Shown: piece after piece, positions 25,696 through 34,801 of the stretch
Position numbering within the stretch: the first letter of the stretch is position 1
Layout: each line of letters opens with the position of its first letter
NCBI GenBank assembly: GCA_947494145.1
Contig: CANLTZ010000020.1
Location: 1 to 63,004, forward strand
Source of the DNA: an uncultured Jannaschia sp.
Lineage (GTDB): Bacteria; Pseudomonadota; Alphaproteobacteria; Rhodobacterales; Rhodobacteraceae
Direction: 5' to 3'
DNA length: 63,004 nt
The notes under the pieces: generated by a model
Told to the model about the DNA's origin: nothing
Databases searched by the model: none
Seen by the model: the letters and a program-made list of their open reading frames with translations, nothing else
Position numbers and translations under genes: made by a program

Positions 25696-26697
25696 ATGCA
25701 GATGCAAGGCCCTTTTATGCCATTGCTCAACCCGAAAGACTTCGGTGCTGAGACACGAGCTCGCCTGGAAACTCTGCAGGCTGAGATGGCCAGCGGTCGG
25801 ACGGCCGATGCTGGAAGAGCACTGGCGAGCGATTTCTCCGCCATTTCTCGGATAACGCATGGCTTGCGTGTCTATGAAGCGAAGTCTGCTTCGCTTTCCC
25901 AGGCTGAGACTTGGACCGGAGCGGCTCAAAACGCGCTGGAACGTATGTCAGAGGCAAGCTCACGCATAGGCGACAAACTGGCCGTGGGACTTTCGAAGCC
26001 AGACGAGCTTCAGATTGGTTCTCTTGCAAACATCGCTGATGGCGTATTGTCGGATATCGCTTCTGCGCTCGACTTAAACGTGGCCGGCCGGAGTGTATTT
26101 GCAAATGGCGCTTCAAACCTCGGAAACGTCTTGGACACTGACAGGCTGCGTGCCGACATTGCGACACTTGCAGGCGCAGCGACAGATGTCCCAGATCTGT
26201 TGCAGTCATTTGACAATTATTTTTCAGCCGGTGGTGGGTTCGAGACAGATGTCCTGAGCGCATATCCCGCGGGCTCAGTTGTTTTTCCGCTCGGCGAGGG
26301 GGATGCCGTTGACGTTCCCATTTCGGCTGACGACGAAGGTGTCCGCGGTATCGTAAAGCAGGCCGCTTTGGTTGCAGCACTCCCTTCTGTTGGATTCGCA
26401 CTGGATCAAACGGGGACGCAAGAGCTGACGATTGAACTGGTCACGCGAGGGCTTAACGCGACCGATGGCTTGATCGGAGTTCAAACGGGATTAGGAGGAA
26501 TTCAGCAGCGGTTGGGACAGCTTCAGGAAGGTCTGAACGCCGAACGCCTCGATCTGGAAGCGCAACGAAATGACGCTCTTTCCGCGGACCCGTATGAAAC
26601 GGCGACGAAAATCCAAGCAGAACTGACCCGTCTTGAATCTATCTATGCCGTCACGGCGAGACGAGCGAGTCTTACGCTAACCGGATACCTACGGTGA
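25696..26697 (+). CDS. flgL: Hook-associated protein FlgL (flagellin family)
   Basis: This 333-residue flagellin-like protein has an N-terminal helical region (about 15-110) and a C-terminal helical region (about 250-333; LEAQRNDALSADPYETATKI then AELTRLESIY). In family members these pack together in the filament core. Position between flgK and flgI and the size favour FlgL over a filament flagellin. ATG 25708 or 25717 are possible later starts. The stop overlaps the flgI GTG start. Confidence 0.82.
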   Translation: MQMQGPFMPLLNPKDFGAETRARLETLQAEMASGRTADAGRALASDFSAISRITHGLRVYEAKSASLSQAETWTGAAQNALERMSEASSRIGDKLAVGLSKPDELQIGSLANIADGVLSDIASALDLNVAGRSVFANGASNLGNVLDTDRLRADIATLAGAATDVPDLLQSFDNYFSAGGGFETDVLSAYPAGSVVFPLGEGDAVDVPISADDEGVRGIVKQAALVAALPSVGFALDQTGTQELTIELVTRGLNATDGLIGVQTGLGGIQQRLGQLQEGLNAERLDLEAQRNDALSADPYETATKIQAELTRLESIYAVTARRASLTLTGYLR

Positions 26698-27830
26698 GGG
26701 GCTCGCATCGCCCCGCTTCGGCCCGACTTCTGGGGGCCGCTATTGCGTTCATGATGTCGTTCGTTTTGGTGGCGGAAGCAAATGCGCAGTCAATTCGGAT
26801 CAAGGACCTCGTCGAATTTGATGGGGTGCGTGGCAACGATCTTGTCGGCTACGGTCTGGTTGTTGGGCTAAACGGAACCGGCGACGGCCTGCGGAACGCA
26901 CCGTACACCGAAGAGATCATGACCAACCTGTTGGAGAGGCTGGGCGTGAACGTCACCGGGGAGCAATTTCGACCCAGAAATGTCGCTTCGGTCATTGTAA
27001 CAGCGACTTTGCCGCCATTTGCCCGAAGTGGTGGTAGAATTGACGTAACTGTCTCTGCCATCGGTGATGCTGACAGCTTGCTGGGTGGCACGCTTGTGAT
27101 GACACCTCTGACGGCGGCGGATGGTGAGATATATGCTGTTGCGCAAGGGACCATCATCGCTGGCGGTGTCGCGGCGACAGGCGACGCTGCGACAGTCGTT
27201 GAGGGTGTGCCCACATCGGGTGTTGTCCCGGCCGGTGCGCGTGTCGAGAGGGAAGTGGACTTCGACTTTACCGCGATGTCGCAACTTCGTCTTGCCCTCC
27301 GGCAACCCGATTTCACAACGGCCCTTCGCGTCGAACAGGCGATAAATGCAGAAATTGGGCGACCGGTTGCGCAGATGTTGGATGCGGGAACCGTTCTGCT
27401 AGACATCGCGAGAACGGGCAGATCTTCCCCGGCGCACGCGCTCAGTGCGATCGAAAACGTTGCAATCACGCCGGAACAAAAGGCGAGAGTCGTTGTTGAT
27501 CAGGCCTCTGGAACAATTGTGATGGGCAGCGATGTCCGAATTTCGGAAGTTGCTGTTTCGCAGAACAACTTGACCTTGCGGATCGAAGAAGCGCCAATTG
27601 TCGTGCAGCCGAACCCGTTCGCGGACGGAGAAACCGTTGTCGTCCCACGGACTGGTGTTGCAATTGGTGAGGAACCCGGTCCGGGGTTGGCACTGGTCGA
27701 GGGCGGAACGACGCTTTCTGATGTGATCGCTGGGCTCAACGCACTGGGTGTGTCAGCGCGTGACATGATCGATATTTTGAAGAGCATAAAAGCCGCTGGC
27801 GCATTGCACGCAGAGTTTGTCGTGCGCTGA
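26694..27830 (+). CDS. flgI: Flagellar P-ring protein FlgI
   Basis: This 378-residue exported protein has a signal peptide (cleavage near AEANA-QS) followed by the conserved FlgI start IRIKDLVEFDGVRGNDLVGY and GLVVGLNGTGDGL, and the family C terminus LNALGVSARDMIDILKSIKA then GALHAEFVVR. FlgI forms the peptidoglycan-level bushing around the flagellar rod. It starts at GTG 26694 inside the flgL stop (GTGA). Confidence 0.95.
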   Translation: MRGSHRPASARLLGAAIAFMMSFVLVAEANAQSIRIKDLVEFDGVRGNDLVGYGLVVGLNGTGDGLRNAPYTEEIMTNLLERLGVNVTGEQFRPRNVASVIVTATLPPFARSGGRIDVTVSAIGDADSLLGGTLVMTPLTAADGEIYAVAQGTIIAGGVAATGDAATVVEGVPTSGVVPAGARVEREVDFDFTAMSQLRLALRQPDFTTALRVEQAINAEIGRPVAQMLDAGTVLLDIARTGRSSPAHALSAIENVAITPEQKARVVVDQASGTIVMGSDVRISEVAVSQNNLTLRIEEAPIVVQPNPFADGETVVVPRTGVAIGEEPGPGLALVEGGTTLSDVIAGLNALGVSARDMIDILKSIKAAGALHAEFVVR

Positions 27831-27898
27831 ATTCCCTGCGTCTCTCCAGGGCCTGCATAAGTAGATGGGCCTTCGGGATTATGGCCCAAAGCGGGGCG

Positions 27899-27915
27899 CG
27901 GGGCCTTTTGCCCCG
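27899..27915 (+). terminator. Possible weak terminator after flgI
   Basis: CGGGGC and GCCCCG form a six-pair stem around CTTTT, followed by TAGCGTTTTAG. The U tract is interrupted, so this is only a possible end of the flagellar transcript. The surrounding 27831-28085 shows no convincing gene; a second imperfect inverted repeat lies at 27942-27964. Confidence 0.35.
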
Positions 27916-28085
27916 TAGCGTTTTAGTAAACCTTTTGGCGTCCTTCGGATACGCTTCCGAAAGGGAGACCAATCAGGTCAAGGCGTGCGGGCACCCGTCA
28001 CACAGGCAGTGCGTGGCCAGTGTTTACGGGAATTCGGAGAGCTCGCGACTTGTTCAACCCAGTGGGTGAATATACATGCCGCTTC

Positions 28086-28892
28086 ATGCGCGTCCGAGCC
28101 AGCCTTCTGCCCCTGCAACGAAGACCACGTATCTCGGTCCTCAGACTCCAGGGTGTTATTGCCGCAAGCGGTGGTCGGGGAACGCTGGGGCACAGTGGGC
28201 TAGCGCCCTTGATCGAACGCGCGTTCCGGAAGGGTCGACCGAGCGCAGTGGCGCTCGTGATCAACTCACCGGGGGGGTCGCCTGTTCAATCATCCTTGAT
28301 TGCGGATCACATCCGCCGTCTCGCAGATGAGCTTAGCATCCCCGTCCATGCATTCATCGAAGATGTCGCGGCATCCGGCGGTTACTGGCTCGCATGCGCG
28401 GCGGACGACATCTATCTGGACGCAAGTTCGATCACCGGCAGCATCGGTGTCATTTCTGCAGGTTTCGGGTTCCATGATCTCTTGGAGCGTTTCGGTGTTG
28501 AGCGGCGCGTTCATACGGCAGGGGAAGACAAATCGATGCTCGACCCCTTTCGCCCGGAGCGAGACTCCGACATCGAACGTCTGAAAGCCATTCAAGCCGA
28601 CATCCACAACGCCTTTATCGCCCATGTGGAAGCACGCCGTAGTGACAGGCTTGATCGCGAAAAGGACTTGTTCACTGGGGATATCTTCATCGGCGACGAG
28701 GCCGTTAAGGCCGGGCTTGCCGACGGGATCGGACATCTGGGGCCGGTTCTGCGGGAAAGATACGGCGAAAAGCTCCGCCTACAATGGTTTGCCCAACGTC
28801 GACCATTCCTGCAGCGCCTTGTACCAGGGATTCTGGATTCCGCGGCGGCGGAGATTGAGCAACGCGCCGCGTGGGCACGGTTCGGCCTCTAG
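28086..28892 (+). CDS. S49 family signal-peptide peptidase-like protease (SppA/SohB type)
   Basis: This 268-residue protein is of the S49 (ClpP-fold) family. It shows LRLQGVIAASG, INSPGGSPVQSS, the Ser nucleophile in EDVAASGGYW and the following SSITGSIGVISAGFGF. Such peptidases degrade cleaved signal peptides or membrane proteins. No clear membrane helix is visible, unlike the larger SppA. I chose ATG 28086 because the family usually begins 15-20 residues before the RLQGVI strand; GTG 28020 would add 22 unusual residues. It is first of a four-gene run with the zinc-ribbon microprotein, the exchanger and the reductase. Confidence 0.85.
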   Translation: MRVRASLLPLQRRPRISVLRLQGVIAASGGRGTLGHSGLAPLIERAFRKGRPSAVALVINSPGGSPVQSSLIADHIRRLADELSIPVHAFIEDVAASGGYWLACAADDIYLDASSITGSIGVISAGFGFHDLLERFGVERRVHTAGEDKSMLDPFRPERDSDIERLKAIQADIHNAFIAHVEARRSDRLDREKDLFTGDIFIGDEAVKAGLADGIGHLGPVLRERYGEKLRLQWFAQRRPFLQRLVPGILDSAAAEIEQRAAWARFGL

Positions 28893-29054
28893 ATGCTTGT
28901 AAAGATCGTATCTCTCTTCTTGATCGGCATGGGTGTCCTTGCCATGTTCGGCCGTCTTCGCATGCCGAAATTGAAACGCCTTACACGAAAAACCTGTCCG
29001 AGTTGCGGCGCCCCGCGCGTCGGTAAGGGGCCTTGCCCTTGCGGGAAGGCTTGA
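28893..29054 (+). CDS. Membrane-anchored zinc-ribbon microprotein (53 residues)
   Basis: The ATG directly follows the TAG of the S49 gene, and the stop is 4 nt before the exchanger start. The product has one hydrophobic segment (LVKIVSLFLIGMGVLAMF), a basic stretch (RLRMPKLKRLTRK) and a C-terminal four-cysteine ribbon, CPSC-x9-CPC. The arrangement of helix, basic stretch and zinc-binding end, together with tight coupling on both sides, supports a real gene. I do not know a function; its place beside a protease suggests a small membrane adaptor, which is conjecture. Confidence 0.7.
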   Translation: MLVKIVSLFLIGMGVLAMFGRLRMPKLKRLTRKTCPSCGAPRVGKGPCPCGKA

Positions 29055-29058
29055 GACC

Positions 29059-29985
29059 ATGATCTTCGATTTTCTGTACGTGGCCATTGGCCTCGTGATC
29101 TTGGTCTTTGCCGGTGATGCGCTGGTGAAGGGAGCCGTGAACTTGGCCCTGCGTCTGGGCCTTCCAGCACTGGTCGTCAGCCTTACGGTCGTTGCCTTCG
29201 GTACCTCGGCACCCGAATTGTTGGTCAGCGTGCAGGCAATCCTCGACGGTGCGCCGGGTTTGGCACTGGGTAATGTCGTTGGGTCCAACACTGCCAACGT
29301 GTTGCTGGTCTTGGGCGTTCCGGCGTTGATCGCGACGATGCACACGGCCCAGTGCGAAACCAGGCGCGACTATTTGTATATGCTGGCGGCGACCTTCGTT
29401 TTCATCGCTTTCTGCGCCACCGGCGAACTTGTCTGGTGGCACGGCGTCATCCTGCTCGCTATTCTGACGGGAATTCTGATAGCGACCTTCCTGTCGTCGC
29501 GCGGTGAAGACGTAGAGGTGGAAGGGGCAGAGCCTGGCCTGCCGGGCGCCAAGATCGCTGTATTCCTGGTGCTGGGATTGGTGGGTTTGCCTTTGGGCGC
29601 AAACCTACTTGTGGATGGCGCGACCTCCATCGCGCGCTCCTTCGGTGTAAGTGAGACGGTTATCGGCCTGACCCTGGTGGCGGTTGGCACATCGCTTCCA
29701 GAACTTGCGACGACTGTGATGGCCGCAATCCGGCGCCATGCGGATGTGGCATTGGGCAACGTGATTGGGTCGAACCTGTTCAACCTTCTGGGTATCATCG
29801 GCGTTGCCGTGCTTGTTGGGCCTATCCCGGTTGATCCGTCGTTCATGACGAAGGACCTTTGGGTCATGCTTGCATCGACACTTCTCCTCATCCCGTTCGT
29901 CTTCATGGCCCGCGATATCACACGGGCCTGGGGCGCAGGGCTTTTCGGTCTCTATGCCATCTACATCGTCTGGGCGCTGACATGA
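29059..29985 (+). CDS. Calcium/sodium antiporter (CaCA family, YrbG type)
   Basis: This 308-residue inner-membrane protein has about ten helices and the two inverted alpha repeats that form the ion site. The first is GTSAPELLVSVQAIL with ALGNVVGSNTANV, and the second is GTSLPELATTVMAAI with ALGNVIGSNLFNL. These Gly-Thr-Ser-x-Pro-Glu and Gly-Ser-Asn motifs are diagnostic of Na/Ca exchangers. The ATG at 29059 follows the microprotein by 4 nt, and its stop overlaps the next start (ATGA). Confidence 0.92.
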   Translation: MIFDFLYVAIGLVILVFAGDALVKGAVNLALRLGLPALVVSLTVVAFGTSAPELLVSVQAILDGAPGLALGNVVGSNTANVLLVLGVPALIATMHTAQCETRRDYLYMLAATFVFIAFCATGELVWWHGVILLAILTGILIATFLSSRGEDVEVEGAEPGLPGAKIAVFLVLGLVGLPLGANLLVDGATSIARSFGVSETVIGLTLVAVGTSLPELATTVMAAIRRHADVALGNVIGSNLFNLLGIIGVAVLVGPIPVDPSFMTKDLWVMLASTLLLIPFVFMARDITRAWGAGLFGLYAIYIVWALT

Positions 29986-30752
29986 AGGCGCTGGTTACCG
30001 GGGCGGGCGGCAGGCTTGGCGCCGCCATCGCAGAGGAACTGGCCCGCCTAGGGCATGACGTGGCGATCCATTATTCGGCGTCTGCTGAAGGTGCCCGAAT
30101 GACTGAGAAAGCGGTCCTTGCCCATGGCAGACAGACTGCGCTTTTGCAGGCGGACTTGCTGGATCTTGACGCGTGCGAAGCACTAATCCCTCGTTCGGTC
30201 GACGCACTTGGCGGGCCACTCACAGTCCTGGTCAACAATGCGTCGATTTTTGAGCATGACGATATCAACACCGCGACGCGCGAAACATGGGATCGGCACA
30301 TGCGGTCGAACCTTCAAGCGCCCTTTATCTTGATGCAGGGTTTCGCCGATCAGGCACCCGCAGCCGATAATGACGGGGAGCCATTGGCCTCTGGAAACGT
30401 TATTAACATGATTGACCAGCGGGTCCGAAAGCTAACCCCGGAATTCATGACATACTCGCTCGCGAAGTCCGCCCTGTGGACGTTGACCCAAACGGCGGCA
30501 CAGGCACTTGCCCCAGCGATCCGAGTGAATGCGATCGGGCCGGGTCCGACGCTTCAGGGTGTTCGCCAAACCAAAGAACACTTCGATGCGCAGCGCGCGG
30601 CGACGGTTCTCAGCCGCGGTGCCGATCCGGACGATATCGTGGCGGCCGTTCGCTATATTCTAAGCGCGAAGGCGCTGACTGGTCAGTTGCTTTGCATTGA
30701 CGGCGGGCAGCACCTTGCCTGGCAAACGCCCGATGTCTTGGGGGTCGAATAA
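29982..30752 (+). CDS. Short-chain dehydrogenase/reductase, FolM-like
   Basis: This 256-residue protein has a nucleotide-binding TGAGGRLG near the N terminus, NNAS at about 84-87, the catalytic Tyr-x3-Lys in TYSLAKSAL, and NAIGPGPT. The NMIDQRVRKLTPEFMTYSL segment resembles proteins annotated as FolM/dihydromonapterin or pteridine reductases in alphaproteobacteria, so a pteridine substrate is plausible but not shown. The start at 29982 overlaps the exchanger stop. Confidence 0.82.
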   Translation: MKALVTGAGGRLGAAIAEELARLGHDVAIHYSASAEGARMTEKAVLAHGRQTALLQADLLDLDACEALIPRSVDALGGPLTVLVNNASIFEHDDINTATRETWDRHMRSNLQAPFILMQGFADQAPAADNDGEPLASGNVINMIDQRVRKLTPEFMTYSLAKSALWTLTQTAAQALAPAIRVNAIGPGPTLQGVRQTKEHFDAQRAATVLSRGADPDDIVAAVRYILSAKALTGQLLCIDGGQHLAWQTPDVLGVE

Positions 30753-31071
30753 TGCAGTGCCCGCATGGCAGGGCGCGCCCCGCAAAATAATTGTCCACGT
30801 CACGCCACGTCACAGATTGGATTGTTTCGCGAACACTGTCGGGTCTTGTGTTAGTGGAGCGTGACGTCAAAATTTGATTTATTTACAATGCATTAGTTTT
30901 TTTCTGCGACGCGCGTCGATGTAACGATTTTGTAAAAATTTCCTTATCGAGAAGGCGCTTCTGAATTCCGCTCCCAAGTTTATCCACAGCCAATTTCAAC
31001 GAACTGACGAAACTGCCTACTTGAACACCGGGCCGGATCGCGGCAGCCCAATGTTGGGAATCAGGATCAGC
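30753..31071. promoter_or_regulatory. AT-rich 319-bp region upstream of uvrC with repeats
   Basis: No gene is seen here. The region is clearly richer in A+T than its flanks. It holds two direct copies of CACGTCAC exactly 10 bp apart (30796-30803, 30806-30813); an opposite copy, GTGACG, within the palindrome TGACGTCA at 30862-30869; a perfect 12-bp palindrome CGACGCGCGTCG (30907-30918); and a perfect DnaA-box match TTATCCACA (30980-30988). It probably contains the uvrC promoter; which protein binds the repeats is unknown. Confidence 0.4.
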
Positions 31072-32928
31072 ATGACGCAGACGACGAAACCTTCCGGCCC
31101 GGATGTCATCAAGCGCTTCCTCAAGACGCTGGACGGCTCGCCCGGTGTCTATCGCATGCTCGATGACCAGAACCGCGTTCTCTATGTGGGCAAAGCGCGC
31201 AGCCTCAAGAACCGCGTCGCCAACTACACACGGCTGCAGGGCCATTCCGGCCGCATCCGCCGGATGATCTCGGAAACGGCATCGATGATGGTGCTGACCA
31301 CCCAAACGGAGCTTGAGGCGCTTCTGCTGGAACAGAACCTCATCAAACAGCTCAAGCCGCGTTACAATGTGCTGCTGCGCGACGACAAATCCTTCCCCAA
31401 TATCGAAGTGACCACCGGCCACGCCTTTCCCCAGATCCGCAAGCATCGCGGCAAGAAGGGCGACGGCCTCTATTTCGGCCCCTTCGCCAGTGCGGGCGCG
31501 GTCAACCGTGTGCTCAATCAATTGCAGCGGGTGTTCCTGCTGCGCAATTGCTCCGACAGCGATTTCGAGGGACGGACACGGCCCTGCCTGAACTACCAGA
31601 TCAAGCGCTGCTCGGCGCCCTGCGTCGGCTTCATCTCAGCCGAGGCGTATCGTTCGTCGGTCAAGGACGCCGAAAAGTTCCTGCGGGGCGAGACGACCGC
31701 CATACAGCAGAAGCTGGCCGATGAGATGATGAAGGCCAGCGAAGAGATGGAGTTCGAGCGCGCCGCCGCCCTGCGTGACCGCATCAAAGCCATGACCAAT
31801 GTCCAGTCGGTGCAGGGTGTGAACCCCCAGGGCGTGCCCGAAGCGGATGTGATCGGCCTGCATATGGAGGGCGGGCAGGCCTGCATTCAGGTCTTCTTCA
31901 TCCGGGCCAACCAGAACTGGGGCAACCGCGATTTCTATCCCCGCGTGGCCGACGACATGAGCCCGACCGAAGTAATGGAAGGCTTTCTGGGCCAGTTCTA
32001 TGACGGGAAAGAGCCGCCGCGCATGTTGCTGCTGTCCCATGGCGTCGAAGAAGAAGACCTGATGGTTGAAGCGCTCAGCGAACGGGCGGGGCGCAAGGTT
32101 CAGGTGTTGGTCCCGCAACGGGGCGAAAAGGCGGAGCTTGTGCAGGGCGCCGTTCGCAACGCCCGCGAAAGCCTGGGCCGAAAGATGTCGGAAAGCGCGA
32201 CACAGGCCAAGCTGCTGCGCGGCCTGGCCGATGCCTTCGATCTGCCGGGGCCGCCCAAACGCATCGAAGTCTATGACAACTCGCACATCCAAGGCAGCCA
32301 CGCCGTGGGTGCCATGATCGTATCCGGGCCCGAGGGGCTTGAGAAATCGCAATACCGGAAGTTCAACATCAAGGACACAGAACTCACCCCTGGCGATGAT
32401 TTCGGCATGATGAAAGAAGTCCTGACCCGCCGCTTCAAACGCCTTTTGAAGGAAGACCCGGAGCGGAAGTCCGACCTCTGGCCCGACCTCCTTCTGATCG
32501 ACGGCGGCGCGGGCCAGGTCTCCGCCGTCCGCGACATCCTCCGCGACCTCGACGTGGAGGACGTCCCCATGGTCGGCGTCGCCAAAGGCGTCGACCGCGA
32601 CCATGGCAAGGAGGAATTCCACCGCACCGGCACCCGCCCCTTCGCCCTCCCGCGCACCGATCCGGTCCTCTACTTCATCCAACGCCTCCGCGACGAAGCC
32701 CACCGCTTCGCCATCGGCACCCACCGCGCCAAACGCGCCAAGGCGTTGGTGGCCAATCCGCTGGACGAGGTCCCAGGCGTCGGCCCAGGCCGCAAACGGG
32801 CCTTGCTCAAGCATTTCGGGTCGGCAAAGGCGGTGTCGCGGGCGGCGCTGGCGGACCTGAAGGCCGTGGATGGGATCAGCGATGCGCTGGCAGAGACGAT
32901 CCATGCGCATTTTCATGAGCGGGGATGA
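31072..32928 (+). CDS. uvrC: Excinuclease ABC subunit C
   Basis: This 618-residue UvrC has all expected domains. They are the GIY-YIG nuclease (about 22-110; [19 protein letters not shown]), a four-Cys region around 160-190 (NCSDSDFEG...[13 protein letters not shown]), the UVR helix pair (about 220-255), the RNase H-like nuclease ([19 protein letters not shown] and onward) and a tandem HhH at the C terminus ([13 protein letters not shown]). It makes both incisions in nucleotide excision repair. ATG 31072 (MTQTTKPSG) fits the family; upstream TTG/ATG codons would add a tail unlike the family. Confidence 0.97.
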   Translation: MTQTTKPSGPDVIKRFLKTLDGSPGVYRMLDDQNRVLYVGKARSLKNRVANYTRLQGHSGRIRRMISETASMMVLTTQTELEALLLEQNLIKQLKPRYNVLLRDDKSFPNIEVTTGHAFPQIRKHRGKKGDGLYFGPFASAGAVNRVLNQLQRVFLLRNCSDSDFEGRTRPCLNYQIKRCSAPCVGFISAEAYRSSVKDAEKFLRGETTAIQQKLADEMMKASEEMEFERAAALRDRIKAMTNVQSVQGVNPQGVPEADVIGLHMEGGQACIQVFFIRANQNWGNRDFYPRVADDMSPTEVMEGFLGQFYDGKEPPRMLLLSHGVEEEDLMVEALSERAGRKVQVLVPQRGEKAELVQGAVRNARESLGRKMSESATQAKLLRGLADAFDLPGPPKRIEVYDNSHIQGSHAVGAMIVSGPEGLEKSQYRKFNIKDTELTPGDDFGMMKEVLTRRFKRLLKEDPERKSDLWPDLLLIDGGAGQVSAVRDILRDLDVEDVPMVGVAKGVDRDHGKEEFHRTGTRPFALPRTDPVLYFIQRLRDEAHRFAIGTHRAKRAKALVANPLDEVPGVGPGRKRALLKHFGSAKAVSRAALADLKAVDGISDALAETIHAHFHERG

Positions 32929-33086
32929 AGGATTTGTAACCTGCGATAGTCCGTTTCGCGGACGAAGCTGCCCGTCAACGCGACTCTACTAAGGTAAACT
33001 CTACCAATTCGAGATGGAGGGCGGAAGCGCATGCGCCATTCGTCAGTATCACGCTGACCCTCGATGGAAGATGGAGTGTACTTGAT

Positions 33087-33308
33087 TCAGCTCTGTTCTT
33101 CGCGGTCTTTGTACCATTTGAAACCATAGAATAGTGCTTGAACCGGGAAACCTATGAAGCAAATGGCTAGAAATATCGGGCCTCTGCCTCTTGGCCATTG
33201 GAGAATGTCATCATACCAAATCGCACATGCAGCGATTGCCAAAACGCCGAGGACGACCGTCCGCCTTGTTTTCTGCTTGTTAGATAAGCGCTTCCAGTGG
33301 AATTCCAT
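33087..33308 (-). CDS. Small two-helix membrane protein, unknown
   Basis: This 73-residue product has a basic N terminus (EFHWKRLSNKQKTRR), two hydrophobic helices (about 17-31 and 41-58) and a charged tail ending KDREEQS. I do not recognise a family. It is convergent with uvrC and divergent from the RibD-like gene; 33309-33553 holds no other gene. A GTG at 33362 would give 91 residues. No clear ribosome-binding site is visible for either start, so confidence is moderate. Base composition here is less GC-rich than uvrC, which fits an insertion between uvrC and pgsA. Confidence 0.5.
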   Translation of the reverse strand: MEFHWKRLSNKQKTRRTVVLGVLAIAACAIWYDDILQWPRGRGPIFLAICFIGFPVQALFYGFKWYKDREEQS

Positions 33309-33553
33309 GCTTGGGCCCGTCGCCTGTTTGGCCGTCTCTCTGGGAAGCGCGCTTTGGTGCACCGCGGAAAGATTGACAAGAAAGGCCCTATCCGACCTTA
33401 CCGCCGCGAACCTAGCCCGGCTTTGTACCGGCCCTAGCCGAATCCGCTAGCCCATGGCAAACTCTACATGAGCACGGAGGACCCTGCCAATGATCCAGCA
33501 CGCCTGAGCCCACACGTCCCCGAGCGGGACCCAACTCAGCGCAAGGATCCTCC

Positions 33554-34075
33554 ATGCAACCCATCATCTATGACGTCGCCGTCTCGGCCGACGGCTTCAT
33601 TTGCGGCGCAAATGCCGACATCTCACGCTTCCCCCATGATGGCCCGGTGGTCGACGATTACCGCGCCCGTCTTGCCAGTTACGGCACAGCACTTATGGGG
33701 CGAGAGACGTATGTGTTCGGCTATGCCTACGGCCTGCCGCCCGGCGCGAACCCCTATCCGCACATGCGCGCCGTCGTCGTCTCCAAGAGCATCGACCTCC
33801 CAAAGGATGCAGCGGTCGAAGTCCTGTCTGACCTGACCGAAATCCAGAAGATCAAGGCTGAGGCGGTCAAGCCCATCTACCTGTGTGGCGGCGGCCGTTT
33901 GGCGGGTTCGATGCTGCGCAAGGGACTGGTTGACCAAGTCGTGCTGAAGCGGGCGCCAATCCTGCTTGGCAAAGGTGTTCCGCTTTGGGAGCAGGGGGCG
34001 CCGATCAATCGCGCGACGCTCTTTGACCATCACGATTACGGCGGCGGTCTCACGCTTCAACGTTACCAGCTTTGA
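33554..34075 (+). CDS. RibD C-terminal/dihydrofolate-reductase-like protein
   Basis: This 173-residue protein carries the DHFR-fold RibD_C pattern: an N-terminal strand IIYDVAVSADGFICG, GTALMGRETY at about 47-56, and the NADPH-site CGGGRLAGSMLRKGLVDQV followed by PILLGKGVPLW. Members reduce diverse substrates or are uncharacterised; real folate-pathway DHFR is distinct. It probably forms a separate unit; an AAGGATCCTCC stretch precedes the ATG. Confidence 0.8.
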   Translation: MQPIIYDVAVSADGFICGANADISRFPHDGPVVDDYRARLASYGTALMGRETYVFGYAYGLPPGANPYPHMRAVVVSKSIDLPKDAAVEVLSDLTEIQKIKAEAVKPIYLCGGGRLAGSMLRKGLVDQVVLKRAPILLGKGVPLWEQGAPINRATLFDHHDYGGGLTLQRYQL

Positions 34076-34132
34076 CAGGGACGACCTTCGGGGGATGGAC
34101 GCTCCCCCCCGAAGGCCGCTACATCGGCGGAG

Positions 34133-34801
34133 ATGACCTGGACCGTGCCGAACATCCTGACTGTCCTGCGCCTGCTCGCCGCGCCCGGCGTTGCGGTGAT
34201 GTTTCTGTTCTTCGCGCGTCCCTGGGCCGATTGGTTCGCGCTGACGCTCTTCGTGGTGGCGGCGATCACCGACTGGTTCGACGGTTGGATCGCGCGGGAA
34301 TGGAACCAGGAAAGCCGTTTCGGCGCCATGCTCGACCCCATCGCGGACAAAGCCATGGTGGTCATCGCGCTGCTGGTCATCACCGGATTTTCGGGCATGA
34401 ACCCCTGGATCCTACTGCCTGCGACGATCATCCTGTTTCGCGAAGTGTTCGTGTCGGGCCTGCGCGAATTCCTAGGCGCTACAGCAGGGCTTTTGCAGGT
34501 GACCGTTCTGGCCAAATGGAAGACGACGGCGCAGATGGTGGCCATCGCGGTGCTGTTCGCGTCGGGCGTGTTCGAACACTACCTGATCATGCAATCCATC
34601 GGCATGGGGGAAGAGGTTCTCAATCGCGTTTTGACGGGCGACATCCCCGACCGTTTCGGCCTGATCTGGATGAATGCGGGCATGCAGATCAGCTTCGTGG
34701 CGGGCACGGTTTTGCTTTGGGTGGCCGCCGCGCTGACGGCGTTGACCGGGTGGGATTACTTTTCCAAGGCCAAGCCGCATCTGAAGGACCGGCCGTCATG
34801 A
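34133..34801 (+). CDS. pgsA: CDP-diacylglycerol-glycerol-3-phosphate 3-phosphatidyltransferase
   Basis: This 222-residue inner-membrane enzyme has the CDP-alcohol phosphatidyltransferase signature D-x2-DG-x2-AR-x8-G-x3-D-x3-D, visible as DWFDGWIAREW followed by GAMLDPIADK at about 45-72, with several membrane helices. It makes phosphatidylglycerol phosphate, the first step to phosphatidylglycerol and cardiolipin. The stop overlaps the moaD start (ATGA). Grouping with uvrC and moaDE is common in this bacterial family. Confidence 0.93.
   Translation: MTWTVPNILTVLRLLAAPGVAVMFLFFARPWADWFALTLFVVAAITDWFDGWIAREWNQESRFGAMLDPIADKAMVVIALLVITGFSGMNPWILLPATIILFREVFVSGLREFLGATAGLLQVTVLAKWKTTAQMVAIAVLFASGVFEHYLIMQSIGMGEEVLNRVLTGDIPDRFGLIWMNAGMQISFVAGTVLLWVAAALTALTGWDYFSKAKPHLKDRPS

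Noticed and set aside
27881-28069. A 62-codon frame after flgI
   Set aside because: It has no ribosome-binding site, overlaps hairpin-like sequence and shows no domain or helix.
30907-30918. Perfect palindrome CGACGCGCGTCG as a terminator
   Set aside because: No U tract follows on either strand; the T run lies on the wrong side.
31636-32916. A 426-codon frame opposite uvrC
   Set aside because: uvrC is unmistakable over the same bases; the antisense frame arises from codon bias.
33027-33036. Palindrome GCGCATGCGC in the gap after uvrC
   Set aside because: Short self-complementary GC strings are expected by chance in this genome, and nothing nearby suggests a role.
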